Shown here: piece by piece, positions 3,147 through 9,929 of the stretch | How the letters are laid out: each line of letters begins with the position of its first letter | Numbering within the stretch: the first letter of the stretch is position 1 | Origin: a virus | Virus record (IMG/VR): IMGVR_UViG_3300020159_003429 | Location: 1 to 20,684 of that record | DNA length: 20,684 bases | Strand: one strand, 5' to 3' | The notes under the pieces: generated by a model | The model's database searches: none | What the model was told of the DNA's origin: nothing | Seen by the model: the letters and a program-made list of their open reading frames with translations, nothing else | Made by a program: the position numbers and the translations under genes

Positions 3147-5627
3147 ATGACTACATCTGATATAATTTACACAGACGATCAAAAGTCTACAATACCAGGC
3201 TTAGTTCGAATTTCTGAGCTGAGCAACGATATTCTATTCCCGAACGGAGAGTGCAACAAGGCCCACATCACCAAAGTCTTTACAGATCTCGGAATTCCGG
3301 TCATACCCGTAAAAAGCCCCATGAAGACCTGGGATTCGCAGCGCGGCGAGATGTATCAAATCTGGCAGGACGCTTCCAAAGATCCTTCACTACTTACCGG
3401 GCCCAACGCTGAAGGTTACGAGGATTGGAACGCATATTTTAAACACCCGGTCGAAATTGAGTGGCAGAATAAACCACATATGGATCCACGTGCCTGGGAT
3501 CGTAATGAGATCCTCTACACCTACGAATTCCAGGGTAAGAAGTGCGCCAAAAAGGGAAATCCGGATTTTAACATCGGTTACCCCGTTGAGTGTGGGATCG
3601 TCGTCGTTGATCTCGATATGAAGAATGGAATAGATGGGATCAAGGAATTCTGTGAAGTCCTCGGAGTTAAGAGTATCCGGGAGCTAGGCAAGTTCTATGC
3701 TACACGCACTCCGTCTGGCGGCATCCACATTCCGTTCAAGACCGATGAGATATACAGCAATACTGCGGGTCAGATCGCACCTGGTGTCGATATTCGCTCG
3801 CTGAATGGTTTCGTGATGCTTCCGGGGTCGTCCGTACCCACTCCGTCGGGTTGGAGCCACTACACGATCGCTTCTTCAGGTCCGATCCCCACGATTCCTG
3901 AGCGTCTGGCCGAGCGTCTCAAGGCTATAAAGGCCAAGCCGAAGAAGCTGGCGCGCGTCGTGGGGTGCGGGAACGCCGACGACGGCCTTTCCGAAATCTT
4001 AAAGGACGAGACGCACTCAGAGCCGATCCGTAAGGGAACGCGCCACGACAGACTCAAGGCGGCCTTCTCTGATCTACGTGGCATGATTGAAGATGATGAC
4101 CAGTTCGAGGCTGCCTGCAGGAAGTACGTTGATCACCACGAAGTAGGTGGTCGTGGCAAAATCGACACCCGCAATCTGATTGAGTATTTCGTTCAGAAGG
4201 AATATACCGGACCTGTCAAGCTCGATGTGAGCAAGATGGACTGGTGCTCAATGGAGAACGTGGACGACCTTCCGAAGGAGGAGAAGGCTCAGATCAAAGG
4301 GAGGTTCCTTTTAGGCGATGATGCCGAATTCGCTAAGGACTTCATCTCGCAAATCGGTGCGGACAAGATCGTCTATTCCCAGTTCACTTTCTGGAAGTTT
4401 AACGCTTCTAAGGGTATATGGGAGCGCTACGAGACCATCCGCAAGGATATTCTAGACCAGTACTCGAACGTTTGGATCGACAAGAAGCCGGTTCGGATGG
4501 GTGCCGCTCGCGTCATCGGGATCGAAGATACAATTATCATAAATGTTCAGAATGATAAGTTCTTCGAATCAGAGAAGTCTGGTATCGCTTGCAGGAACGG
4601 TTTCTGGTATTTCAAGGACTTCCAGATTCTGAGCCGTCCTCATTCTCCGGATAACCGGAAGCGCTCTTTTGAGGACTACGATTTCGATCCGAAGGCCGAG
4701 AGTGAAGTCATCTCTCCGCTCTACGATGCCACGTTTCAGAATCCGGAAGCCCGTCGCCTGGTTGACGAGTTCATCGGCGTGACGAAGTTCGGTAAGATCA
4801 CCGATACACGCAAGTCTCTTTGGATCTACGGCAAGAAGCGCACGGGAAAGAGCACTATTCTCAGCACGATTGGTCTTCTGTTCGAGAATCATCACTGCTC
4901 AGTTTCACCTCACTCGATGGGCGAGAATTTCCGACTGACGCCCATGGTGGATGCCAAGGTAAATCTGGTATTCGAAGTTCACAACGGAAAGATTAATCTC
5001 AGAGCGTCCGATGTCTTTAAGTGTCTGGTTGCTGGCGACCCGGTATTCATTGAAGCGAAGGGCAAGGATGGGTACCACACTACTCTCAATACGGCCCAGA
5101 TTTACGCAATCAACCGTCCGCCCCAGTTCGACGACCAGAACGGATCGGTTAGCGACCGCATTTTGGCGGTTGAGACCAAGCAGGTGTATACCGAGGAGAT
5201 GGCAAAACCCCAGTCTGAGATACTTGAGGAGTGCCGAAAAGACCTTCCAAACTTCGTCGCGGAGCTCGCGCGCGCTTTCATCCGCTTTTCGAAGCGCAAG
5301 CACTTTGAAGCCATCGAAGAGACCCGCCGCCTAGCCGTCCAGTTCAAGAACGAGAACAGCTACGATCTCTCGTCGTTCCAGGATGAATGCCTCGAGTACG
5401 GTTCCGGATATGAGACAACGTCGGAAGCAGTCTATCTGACGTATCAAACATGGCATCGCCAGGTATTTGGTGAGAGCGCCCAGTGTAATACAAGCAAGAT
5501 CGCCCTGATGCAGAAGCTCACTTGGCCATCTTCAGTCAAGGTAGATGTAAGGATCGGAACACGCCGTGGATTCTCGGGTGTTCGGGTCAAGCAAGAGTAC
5601 CTGTCTATCAATCAGACACACAACTAG
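3147..5627 (+). CDS. Bifunctional primase-polymerase/SF3 (D5-like) helicase
   Basis: This 826-residue replication protein starts at the ATG at 3147, because GGAGGG precedes it by eight bases. An upstream in-frame ATG at 3054 overlaps the previous gene and the hairpin. Residues about 40-250 form a primase-polymerase domain: VDLD (154-157, metal-binding acids), TRTPSGGIHIPF (187-197, catalytic His) and GVDIRSLNGFVMLPGS (213-228). Residues about 390-720 form a D5_N/SF3 helicase: Walker A GKKRTGKST (562-570), Walker B VNLVFE (605-610), sensor IYAINRPP (652-659), and an arginine-finger region SDR (669-671). The C-terminus is probably a small DNA-binding domain. The protein would open the origin, unwind DNA and make primers or extend them in the host cytoplasm. 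The TAG stop is followed in the same frame by the next gene. Confidence 0.92.
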   Translation: MTTSDIIYTDDQKSTIPGLVRISELSNDILFPNGECNKAHITKVFTDLGIPVIPVKSPMKTWDSQRGEMYQIWQDASKDPSLLTGPNAEGYEDWNAYFKHPVEIEWQNKPHMDPRAWDRNEILYTYEFQGKKCAKKGNPDFNIGYPVECGIVVVDLDMKNGIDGIKEFCEVLGVKSIRELGKFYATRTPSGGIHIPFKTDEIYSNTAGQIAPGVDIRSLNGFVMLPGSSVPTPSGWSHYTIASSGPIPTIPERLAERLKAIKAKPKKLARVVGCGNADDGLSEILKDETHSEPIRKGTRHDRLKAAFSDLRGMIEDDDQFEAACRKYVDHHEVGGRGKIDTRNLIEYFVQKEYTGPVKLDVSKMDWCSMENVDDLPKEEKAQIKGRFLLGDDAEFAKDFISQIGADKIVYSQFTFWKFNASKGIWERYETIRKDILDQYSNVWIDKKPVRMGAARVIGIEDTIIINVQNDKFFESEKSGIACRNGFWYFKDFQILSRPHSPDNRKRSFEDYDFDPKAESEVISPLYDATFQNPEARRLVDEFIGVTKFGKITDTRKSLWIYGKKRTGKSTILSTIGLLFENHHCSVSPHSMGENFRLTPMVDAKVNLVFEVHNGKINLRASDVFKCLVAGDPVFIEAKGKDGYHTTLNTAQIYAINRPPQFDDQNGSVSDRILAVETKQVYTEEMAKPQSEILEECRKDLPNFVAELARAFIRFSKRKHFEAIEETRRLAVQFKNENSYDLSSFQDECLEYGSGYETTSEAVYLTYQTWHRQVFGESAQCNTSKIALMQKLTWPSSVKVDVRIGTRRGFSGVRVKQEYLSINQTHN

Positions 5628-5636
5628 GAGATAAAG

Positions 5637-5813
5637 ATGAAAGAGATAGATAAGGTAGAACGGTTTTTAGCAATTCGAGGTGTAATGGATATCTACGGAG
5701 CGGTCGGTAAAACTAACTTCAGGATGCTAGATAAGGTGATGAATCTATCCGATCAACAGATCAGAGAGATCTGGGTTCAGATCCACCTGGTAGTGATGGG
5801 CGATTACGAATAA
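5637..5813 (+). CDS. 58-residue hypothetical protein after the primase gene
   Basis: The ATG at 5637 follows AGGAG (seven bases spacing) that overlaps the primase stop. The protein starts MKEIDKVERFLAIRGVMD, is mostly helical by composition, and contains NFRMLDKVMNLSDQQIREIW, which could form a small helix-turn-helix-like unit. No family is recognised. It lies in the same frame as the primase, separated by the TAG at 5625 and three codons, so readthrough would add this segment as a C-terminal extension. It is the last gene of the plus-strand operon, followed by a hairpin. Confidence 0.6.
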   Translation: MKEIDKVERFLAIRGVMDIYGAVGKTNFRMLDKVMNLSDQQIREIWVQIHLVVMGDYE

Positions 5814-5817
5814 GCAG

Positions 5818-5850
5818 AGGCCCCACCCGGAGAAGATCCTGGTGGGGCCT
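5818..5850. terminator. Intergenic hairpin between convergent operons
   Basis: AGGCCCCACC (5818-5827) pairs perfectly with GGTGGGGCCT (5841-5850) around a 13-base loop. It lies five bases after the plus-strand stop and four bases beyond the minus-strand stop, so it probably ends both operons. Neither side has a long T-run, so termination may be imperfect or factor-assisted. Confidence 0.7.
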
Positions 5851-5854
5851 AAAA

Positions 5855-6136
5855 CTATTCTACTTTAAACTTCTTGACGATCTCAATAAATTCGTCCCGC
5901 TGCTTGATTAAATATGCTTCACGTGTTATCAGCCTATCACGTTCTCCAGCAATTAGCGTCTCATACTTGGCTTGACATGCGTTGATATTTCCAGTCATTT
6001 CCTGATGCAACGTCTGCATGAGCTGATGCTGATAGTACACGATGCCTAAGCACAAGAGAATGGCGAATGATTGTTCCTTCAGTTTCGACAGGAACGTGTC
6101 GGTCATCGAAGTGGGCTTCTCAGCGGTTTCAGGTTC
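5855..6136 (-). CDS. Small membrane protein with coiled coil, spanin-like
   Basis: This 93-residue protein starts MEPETAEKPTSMTDTFLS; the ATG at 6136 overlaps the upstream gene by eight bases. A second ATG at 6103 is also possible, and a longer frame upstream is unlikely because it lies inside the preceding gene. About 27 cytoplasmic residues precede a hydrophobic segment (SFAILLCLGIVYYQHQL), then a charged helical region follows to the end (LIAGERDRLITREAYL). A single N-terminal membrane anchor plus periplasmic coiled coil is the layout of an inner-membrane spanin. It is the last gene of the late operon, next to two other small membrane proteins. Role in lysis is inferred. Confidence 0.6.
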   Translation of the reverse strand, partial: EPETAEKPTSMTDTFLSKLKEQSFAILLCLGIVYYQHQLMQTLHQEMTGNINACQAKYETLIAGERDRLITREAYLIKQRDEFIEIVKKFKVE

Positions 6137-6329
6137 CATTAGCGCTTTTGATCGATTTAATGGCCTGCTTCGTCTTGTCGATATTGAGCGCAAGTACATT
6201 TAGGACAGCCTGGAAGATGGCCATCCCTCTGCTTGGAGCGCCTCCACCATTCCTAATGCCTTCATTCACTCCCGAGGCCAAGGAAGATGCCAAGATGACC
6301 ACGAGACCTACAACGTCTAGCTTATTCAT
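6129..6329 (-). CDS. Small hydrophobic protein, possible holin
   Basis: This 66-residue protein begins MNKLDVVGLVVILASSLASG, with GGAG seven bases upstream of its ATG and one base after the preceding stop. The first hydrophobic stretch (residues 6-19) can span the membrane. A second less hydrophobic one (MAIFQAVLNVLALNI, about 36-50) may do so too, with a basic C-terminal tail (DKTKQAIKSIKSANGT). Two short hydrophobic helices and a charged tail fit a class II holin, but no family is recognised. It could also be a structural membrane peptide. It lies between two other small membrane proteins at the end of the late operon. Confidence 0.5.
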   Translation of the reverse strand: MNKLDVVGLVVILASSLASGVNEGIRNGGGAPSRGMAIFQAVLNVLALNIDKTKQAIKSIKSANGT

Positions 6330-6330
6330 G

Positions 6331-6561
6331 TTATTCTCCGAAGCAGGTGCTCGTATCCATCTTGCACAGGATGAGCGATAAACGTTTATCGATCCGTACT
6401 AACGTTTCCTGGATATCTCCATTAGATCGCTCAAGTTTCGACACCCGTTCCTCCAGCGCCCCTACCTGCGATTCGATCTTGGTGAACGAAACGATGACGC
6501 CGCTCACCAGAACGATAATAGTGATAACGGCTGTTAGATTCTTAGACATGAAATCTGTCAT
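6331..6561 (-). CDS. Membrane-anchored coiled-coil protein of 76 residues
   Basis: The ATG at 6561 was chosen because GGGGG lies a few bases upstream. A GTG at 6573 in the same frame overlaps that SD. The protein starts MTDFMSKNLTAVITIIVLVS: a membrane segment at about residues 9-25, then a heptad-like coiled coil (QVGALEERVSKLERSNGD) and two cysteines near the C-terminus. The layout is like small phage lysis or haemolysin-type proteins or short spanins. It follows the scaffold-like gene by 23 bases and precedes the possible holin. A role in lysis is inferred from layout and neighbours only. Confidence 0.55.
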   Translation of the reverse strand: MTDFMSKNLTAVITIIVLVSGVIVSFTKIESQVGALEERVSKLERSNGDIQETLVRIDKRLSLILCKMDTSTCFGE

Positions 6562-6584
6562 CGTTTCCCCCACCCATAAAGAAT

Positions 6585-7517
6585 CTACTTTTTCGCAGCT
6601 GCCTCTAGAGCAGCGACCGCCCGGTCTATGATGTCTCGGCGCTCTTGGTTATGTCCCTTATAGGGCACACGAGACGTTGGTCGCATATTGTTGGTGATGG
6701 TCGGCACATCTTTAACCTTAAACGCTGACGCGTTCAGACGACCTTCCGAAGCAGTTGAATCCGATTTCACCTCCGCAGGCGCGGTTGGGGCACTCGATGC
6801 AACTGGAGATACCTCCGCTTTTGTCTCTTGGGTATTCTCTACAACTGCAGGCTTCACCCCGGACAGCACGCCGTTCAGCTTATTCCACTCTTCTCGGAAG
6901 TACTCTTCAGCTGAGGCGGCTGCTGCATCCAGGTCTAGTAATTCGCCAGTCTCGTCATAGTAATTGGAAATGACCTCAAATACAAGCTGACCGGGGTCTT
7001 GCGTCTCAGCGAGGGGACCGGATAGTTTCTGGAGATACGGGAATTTGTCGATATTGGTCTCAAGAAATGTATCTATTTCCTTCCCGAATCCTTCAATCGC
7101 CTGGCTCGCTTGCTCCTGAATCTTCTTTGCCTCTCGCTGCTCGAATTCCTTGGTGATCTCCTTGCGCAGCTCCTCGACAGAAGGCGTCTTCTGTCCCTTC
7201 TCCTTCGCATCTTGATAGTCGAGAAGGGATTGCGTGAGCTCATCATATGTAATACCAAGTTTACTGAGTAGCTCTTCGGGATTTTGCTTAGCGATATCTT
7301 TAGCTTTCTGGAAGTAAGACAGCTCCTCCACCTGCTTCTGATACGTTTCGAGCTGCTTCTTATATTCCACTTCCTTCTTGATGAAGCTTGCCTCTTTCTT
7401 GGCAAGATCCAGCAGTTTGGAGGACGATGGCGTTTCGGGTGCCTTCGCCGCTTCAGGAGTGGATTCAGGAGTGGTCGTCTCAGCTGTTGACGGAACTACA
7501 GGGGCTGCTTCAGTCAT
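6585..7517 (-). CDS. Scaffold-like capsid assembly protein
   Basis: This protein has 310 residues. The ATG at 7517 (MTEAAPVVPSTAETT) was chosen because GGAGG lies nine bases upstream. Longer frames begin inside the HTH gene. The N-terminus is low-complexity Pro/Thr/Glu, the middle is highly charged and helical with coiled-coil character (KKEVEYKKQLETYQKQVEEL), and the C-terminal 70 residues contain a Ser/Ala/Pro linker and a basic end (GHNQERRDIIDRAVAALEAA). This profile, together with its place just after the portal, matches scaffolding proteins that guide procapsid assembly and bind the coat through a small C-terminal basic helix. Unusually, no capsid gene follows. Confidence 0.65.
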   Translation of the reverse strand: MTEAAPVVPSTAETTTPESTPEAAKAPETPSSSKLLDLAKKEASFIKKEVEYKKQLETYQKQVEELSYFQKAKDIAKQNPEELLSKLGITYDELTQSLLDYQDAKEKGQKTPSVEELRKEITKEFEQREAKKIQEQASQAIEGFGKEIDTFLETNIDKFPYLQKLSGPLAETQDPGQLVFEVISNYYDETGELLDLDAAAASAEEYFREEWNKLNGVLSGVKPAVVENTQETKAEVSPVASSAPTAPAEVKSDSTASEGRLNASAFKVKDVPTITNNMRPTSRVPYKGHNQERRDIIDRAVAALEAAAKK

Positions 7518-7518
7518 G

Positions 7519-7704
7519 CTATTCATCCTCCGATAGGTGCTTCCAGGCGTGTTGTGAACGAATTTTCGCGCACCACTGTTGTGAGATGCCATACTTCCGA
7601 GCTATCTCAGATAAAGATCCAATGGCCTTGCGTATTTCACGAACGCTAGCTTCAGTTAGCCTGGCGTTTCCGTGTCTTTCTCCCTTTGCGATGTGATTCT
7701 CCAT
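7519..7704 (-). CDS. Free-standing helix-turn-helix protein between portal and scaffold genes
   Basis: This 61-residue protein starts MENHIAKGERHGNARLTEAS and shares a base with the portal stop (TAATG). It contains GERHGNARLTEASVREIR followed by a helix-turn-helix (LSEIARKYGISQQWCAKI, residues about 31-48) and ends WKHLSEDE. The GE(R/K)xGxAxLTE...VxxIR...S.xxIAxxxGxSxxxxxxIxxxxxWxHL pattern is well known as the DNA-binding part accompanying phage HNH homing endonucleases. Here no nuclease domain is present. It could be a remnant of a homing endonuclease, a domesticated regulator, or a DNA-recognition subunit used in packaging. The SD is weak (GGGA), so expression probably depends on translational coupling. 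Confidence 0.7.
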   Translation of the reverse strand: MENHIAKGERHGNARLTEASVREIRKAIGSLSEIARKYGISQQWCAKIRSQHAWKHLSEDE

Positions 7705-9671
7705 TATACGATCCCAGGAGCGCCAGCAGCCTCAGCCACTAGAGCTTCAGCCCCAGGGAGCGGAGCAGTCGCCGCAGGAAGCGCAAGCTGGCTCGCCTCA
7801 GCAGGTGATACCTGGACGCCGAGCTCAGGAGTCGGCAAATTCGGGATGACCGGCTCAGGAGCTTGCATAACCGTCAGATCCTTGACGAACTGGCGTATCA
7901 GCTCTAGCTTCTCCTCACCCTCACCCAGCTTCTTGCCCAAAGCGTAATACTGTAAAGCCAGTTTCTGAGCCAGCTGGAGGTTATCCATCGGATCCGGAGC
8001 CGTGTACTCAGTATCCTCGAGCATCTTCTCGAATACTTCCTTGAGGTACTCGTCTTGAGCCGTGGATAGGAGGTTAGAAGCCTCAATATCCGGGAAGTTC
8101 AGGAGCTCGCGCTGCTCCACCGGATCCAGGAGACCACGCTTCACGAGATCGTCGATGGCCTCGAGACGGCCAGCGGGATCATTCGGAAGGCTGGAGGACG
8201 GGAATACTGAGATCGAGTAATCCTCCTCTGCCACTTTCACGTGCTTGAAATCTAGCTTCTGCATGCCCTTAGGACTAGTGATATTGACCGGGTAGTGCCC
8301 CTTGTTGGCTTCTGCAATACGTTTTACCATAGTCATAGCACACTTCGCGATATCTACGAAGAACTGCTCGATATCCTGCGAGAATTCCAGGAACCGGGCA
8401 GACTCAATGTCGTTATACTCACGGAGGGCCACGCCGGAGTTCAAACCAGCGGGCTTCTGGGCGAACGCGGATAGGCTCGAAACGCCTGAAATCTGGTACG
8501 AGCGCCCGATCAGAGTGTCCAAGTTCCGATAGAATTCGGGAGGCAGGACTGGAGGTGTGATGTACTCAGGCTTGTTCCCCGTGTACTTGATGATAGTACC
8601 AATGTTATTATTGAACGACTCAACCGGGATCTGGCTACCATTCTGCACGAGAATCTTGAATGATCCGGACAAGTGGTAGGACCGCTGCTGGACGGCCAGG
8701 AGCTTGTTGATCTCGAGCTGCGTGGACTTCAGCTGCTCAGCGAGAGACTGGCTCCAATAACCTGAGAACGGCTGGGTCCACGATATCTTGCTGAACGGGA
8801 ACTGCTTTTCGGTCCATTCCCCATACCCAAGGAGACAGTCAGGAACGGCCAAGAGATGCCGTCCATCCTTCTTTTCCTCTCCGGATCCGATCTTCCAGGC
8901 CTCTAATACTTCGATCTGGTCCGTCGCCGGGGATGTCGAGTGTATCCGAACGTTGAATAGCTGCTGACTCTGTGCGATCTCGTCTTTCTTCTCTGGGAAT
9001 AGATCCATAAGGGCCTGACGGCTAACCAGCTTAATGCGATACATGTGAGTGGGAGTAGCACCACCGACGCACTCCATCTCGTCAACGAAGATCTCATATG
9101 GGATGACACGTTCTAATTTTACTCGATCATTTTCCGCAAAGATATGGACAAAACCATCTCCATAAACCAGGGCATCACGAAGTACACTTCGTGACATCGA
9201 ATAAACGTCATTCTCCTGAAAGATCCCATCCGCAAAGTACCCCAGTTTTTTGGCTGCCTTCACTGCCCGGAACCCACCAGCGTTCGTAAGGAAGCGCGCG
9301 CGGGGGCGAAGACGGCTTAGCTTTGAGATGAGGGTATCAATATTCGACTGGACTGCGTTAAACGTCAGCCGGTCCGGAAGAACGTTCGCCGTGTTCCAGT
9401 TAGATCCGGATGAACGGGAATAGCTAGCAATATAATCGGGGACACCGTAGAGCCTAGACTCAATACGGTATCTGGCGATACGTGATTGGATGTCGCGTTC
9501 CAACAACGTAATCATTTGCTTTACGGAGTCAAGTACCTCGTAAGCATCATCAAAATACCACCATTGACTCGCTGGAGTATAATTATCTGAGTTAGAAGAA
9601 TTTACCTGGATCTTCTTGTTGGGGTTTACGGCCTTAACGTCATTTAGCCGGAAGTCTTTGCTATCTGCCAT
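7704..9671 (-). CDS. Portal protein
   Basis: This 655-residue protein starts MADSKDFRLNDVKAVNPNKK, with AGGAG six bases upstream of the ATG. It carries portal features: an N-terminal helical region, the stem-like segment LTFNAVQSNIDTLISKLSRL followed by RPRARFL (about residues 105-130), a region of helices around ALREYNDIESARFLEFSQDI, and a C-terminal Pro/Ala-rich tail that may form the barrel or crown. Length is typical for portals of short-tailed phages. As a dodecamer it forms the DNA entry channel at one capsid vertex and docks the terminase. It follows the terminase genes in the same operon. No truncation is seen. Confidence 0.85.
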   Translation of the reverse strand: MADSKDFRLNDVKAVNPNKKIQVNSSNSDNYTPASQWWYFDDAYEVLDSVKQMITLLERDIQSRIARYRIESRLYGVPDYIASYSRSSGSNWNTANVLPDRLTFNAVQSNIDTLISKLSRLRPRARFLTNAGGFRAVKAAKKLGYFADGIFQENDVYSMSRSVLRDALVYGDGFVHIFAENDRVKLERVIPYEIFVDEMECVGGATPTHMYRIKLVSRQALMDLFPEKKDEIAQSQQLFNVRIHSTSPATDQIEVLEAWKIGSGEEKKDGRHLLAVPDCLLGYGEWTEKQFPFSKISWTQPFSGYWSQSLAEQLKSTQLEINKLLAVQQRSYHLSGSFKILVQNGSQIPVESFNNNIGTIIKYTGNKPEYITPPVLPPEFYRNLDTLIGRSYQISGVSSLSAFAQKPAGLNSGVALREYNDIESARFLEFSQDIEQFFVDIAKCAMTMVKRIAEANKGHYPVNITSPKGMQKLDFKHVKVAEEDYSISVFPSSSLPNDPAGRLEAIDDLVKRGLLDPVEQRELLNFPDIEASNLLSTAQDEYLKEVFEKMLEDTEYTAPDPMDNLQLAQKLALQYYALGKKLGEGEEKLELIRQFVKDLTVMQAPEPVIPNLPTPELGVQVSPAEASQLALPAATAPLPGAEALVAEAAGAPGIV

Positions 9672-9674
9672 GAC

Positions 9675-9929
9675 TTACTCCTGAGTAGGTTTATCCTGGT
9701 CGCAGCCATGGAGACACTCTCCGGCTTCGTTAGACTCCCATATTGTATGACCGCACTTTTGCTTTTCGGTCTCATCCTCAAATCGAGATGGCTCATGCTC
9801 GATCTTTTTAGCAACCGGAGCGCCAAGCGATATGGATTTTCCATCTATAGATACAGATAGTATACCATATGAGTGCATGGTGTCGACCATCTCATCTATA
9901 GGAAGGTCAATAAGATCTGAAAGTCTCAT
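9675..9929 (-). CDS. 84-residue protein with zinc-finger-like C-terminus
   Basis: The ATG at 9929 overlaps the terminase stop (ATGA), and GGAG lies upstream. The stop is inside the SD of the portal gene. The sequence begins MRLSDLIDLPIDEMVDTMHS, is helical and acidic, then after residue 55 has KCGHTIWESNEAGECLHGC, with Cys59, His61, Cys72, His74 and Cys76 arranged like a small zinc-binding knuckle. Its place between the large terminase and portal suggests an accessory packaging factor or portal-terminase adaptor, but no family is recognised and that role is inferred only from position. Confidence 0.7.
   Translation of the reverse strand: MRLSDLIDLPIDEMVDTMHSYGILSVSIDGKSISLGAPVAKKIEHEPSRFEDETEKQKCGHTIWESNEAGECLHGCDQDKPTQE

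Noticed and set aside
7518-7592. N-terminal extension of the scaffold-like protein
   Set aside because: The longer frame lies entirely inside the HTH gene; the ATG at 7517 has a proper SD at nine bases.
7704-7952. Plus-strand frames opposite the portal and virion genes
   Set aside because: Many plus-strand frames occur opposite the Ala/Pro/Glu-rich late genes. They lack SDs and overlap strongly supported genes, so they are shadows.
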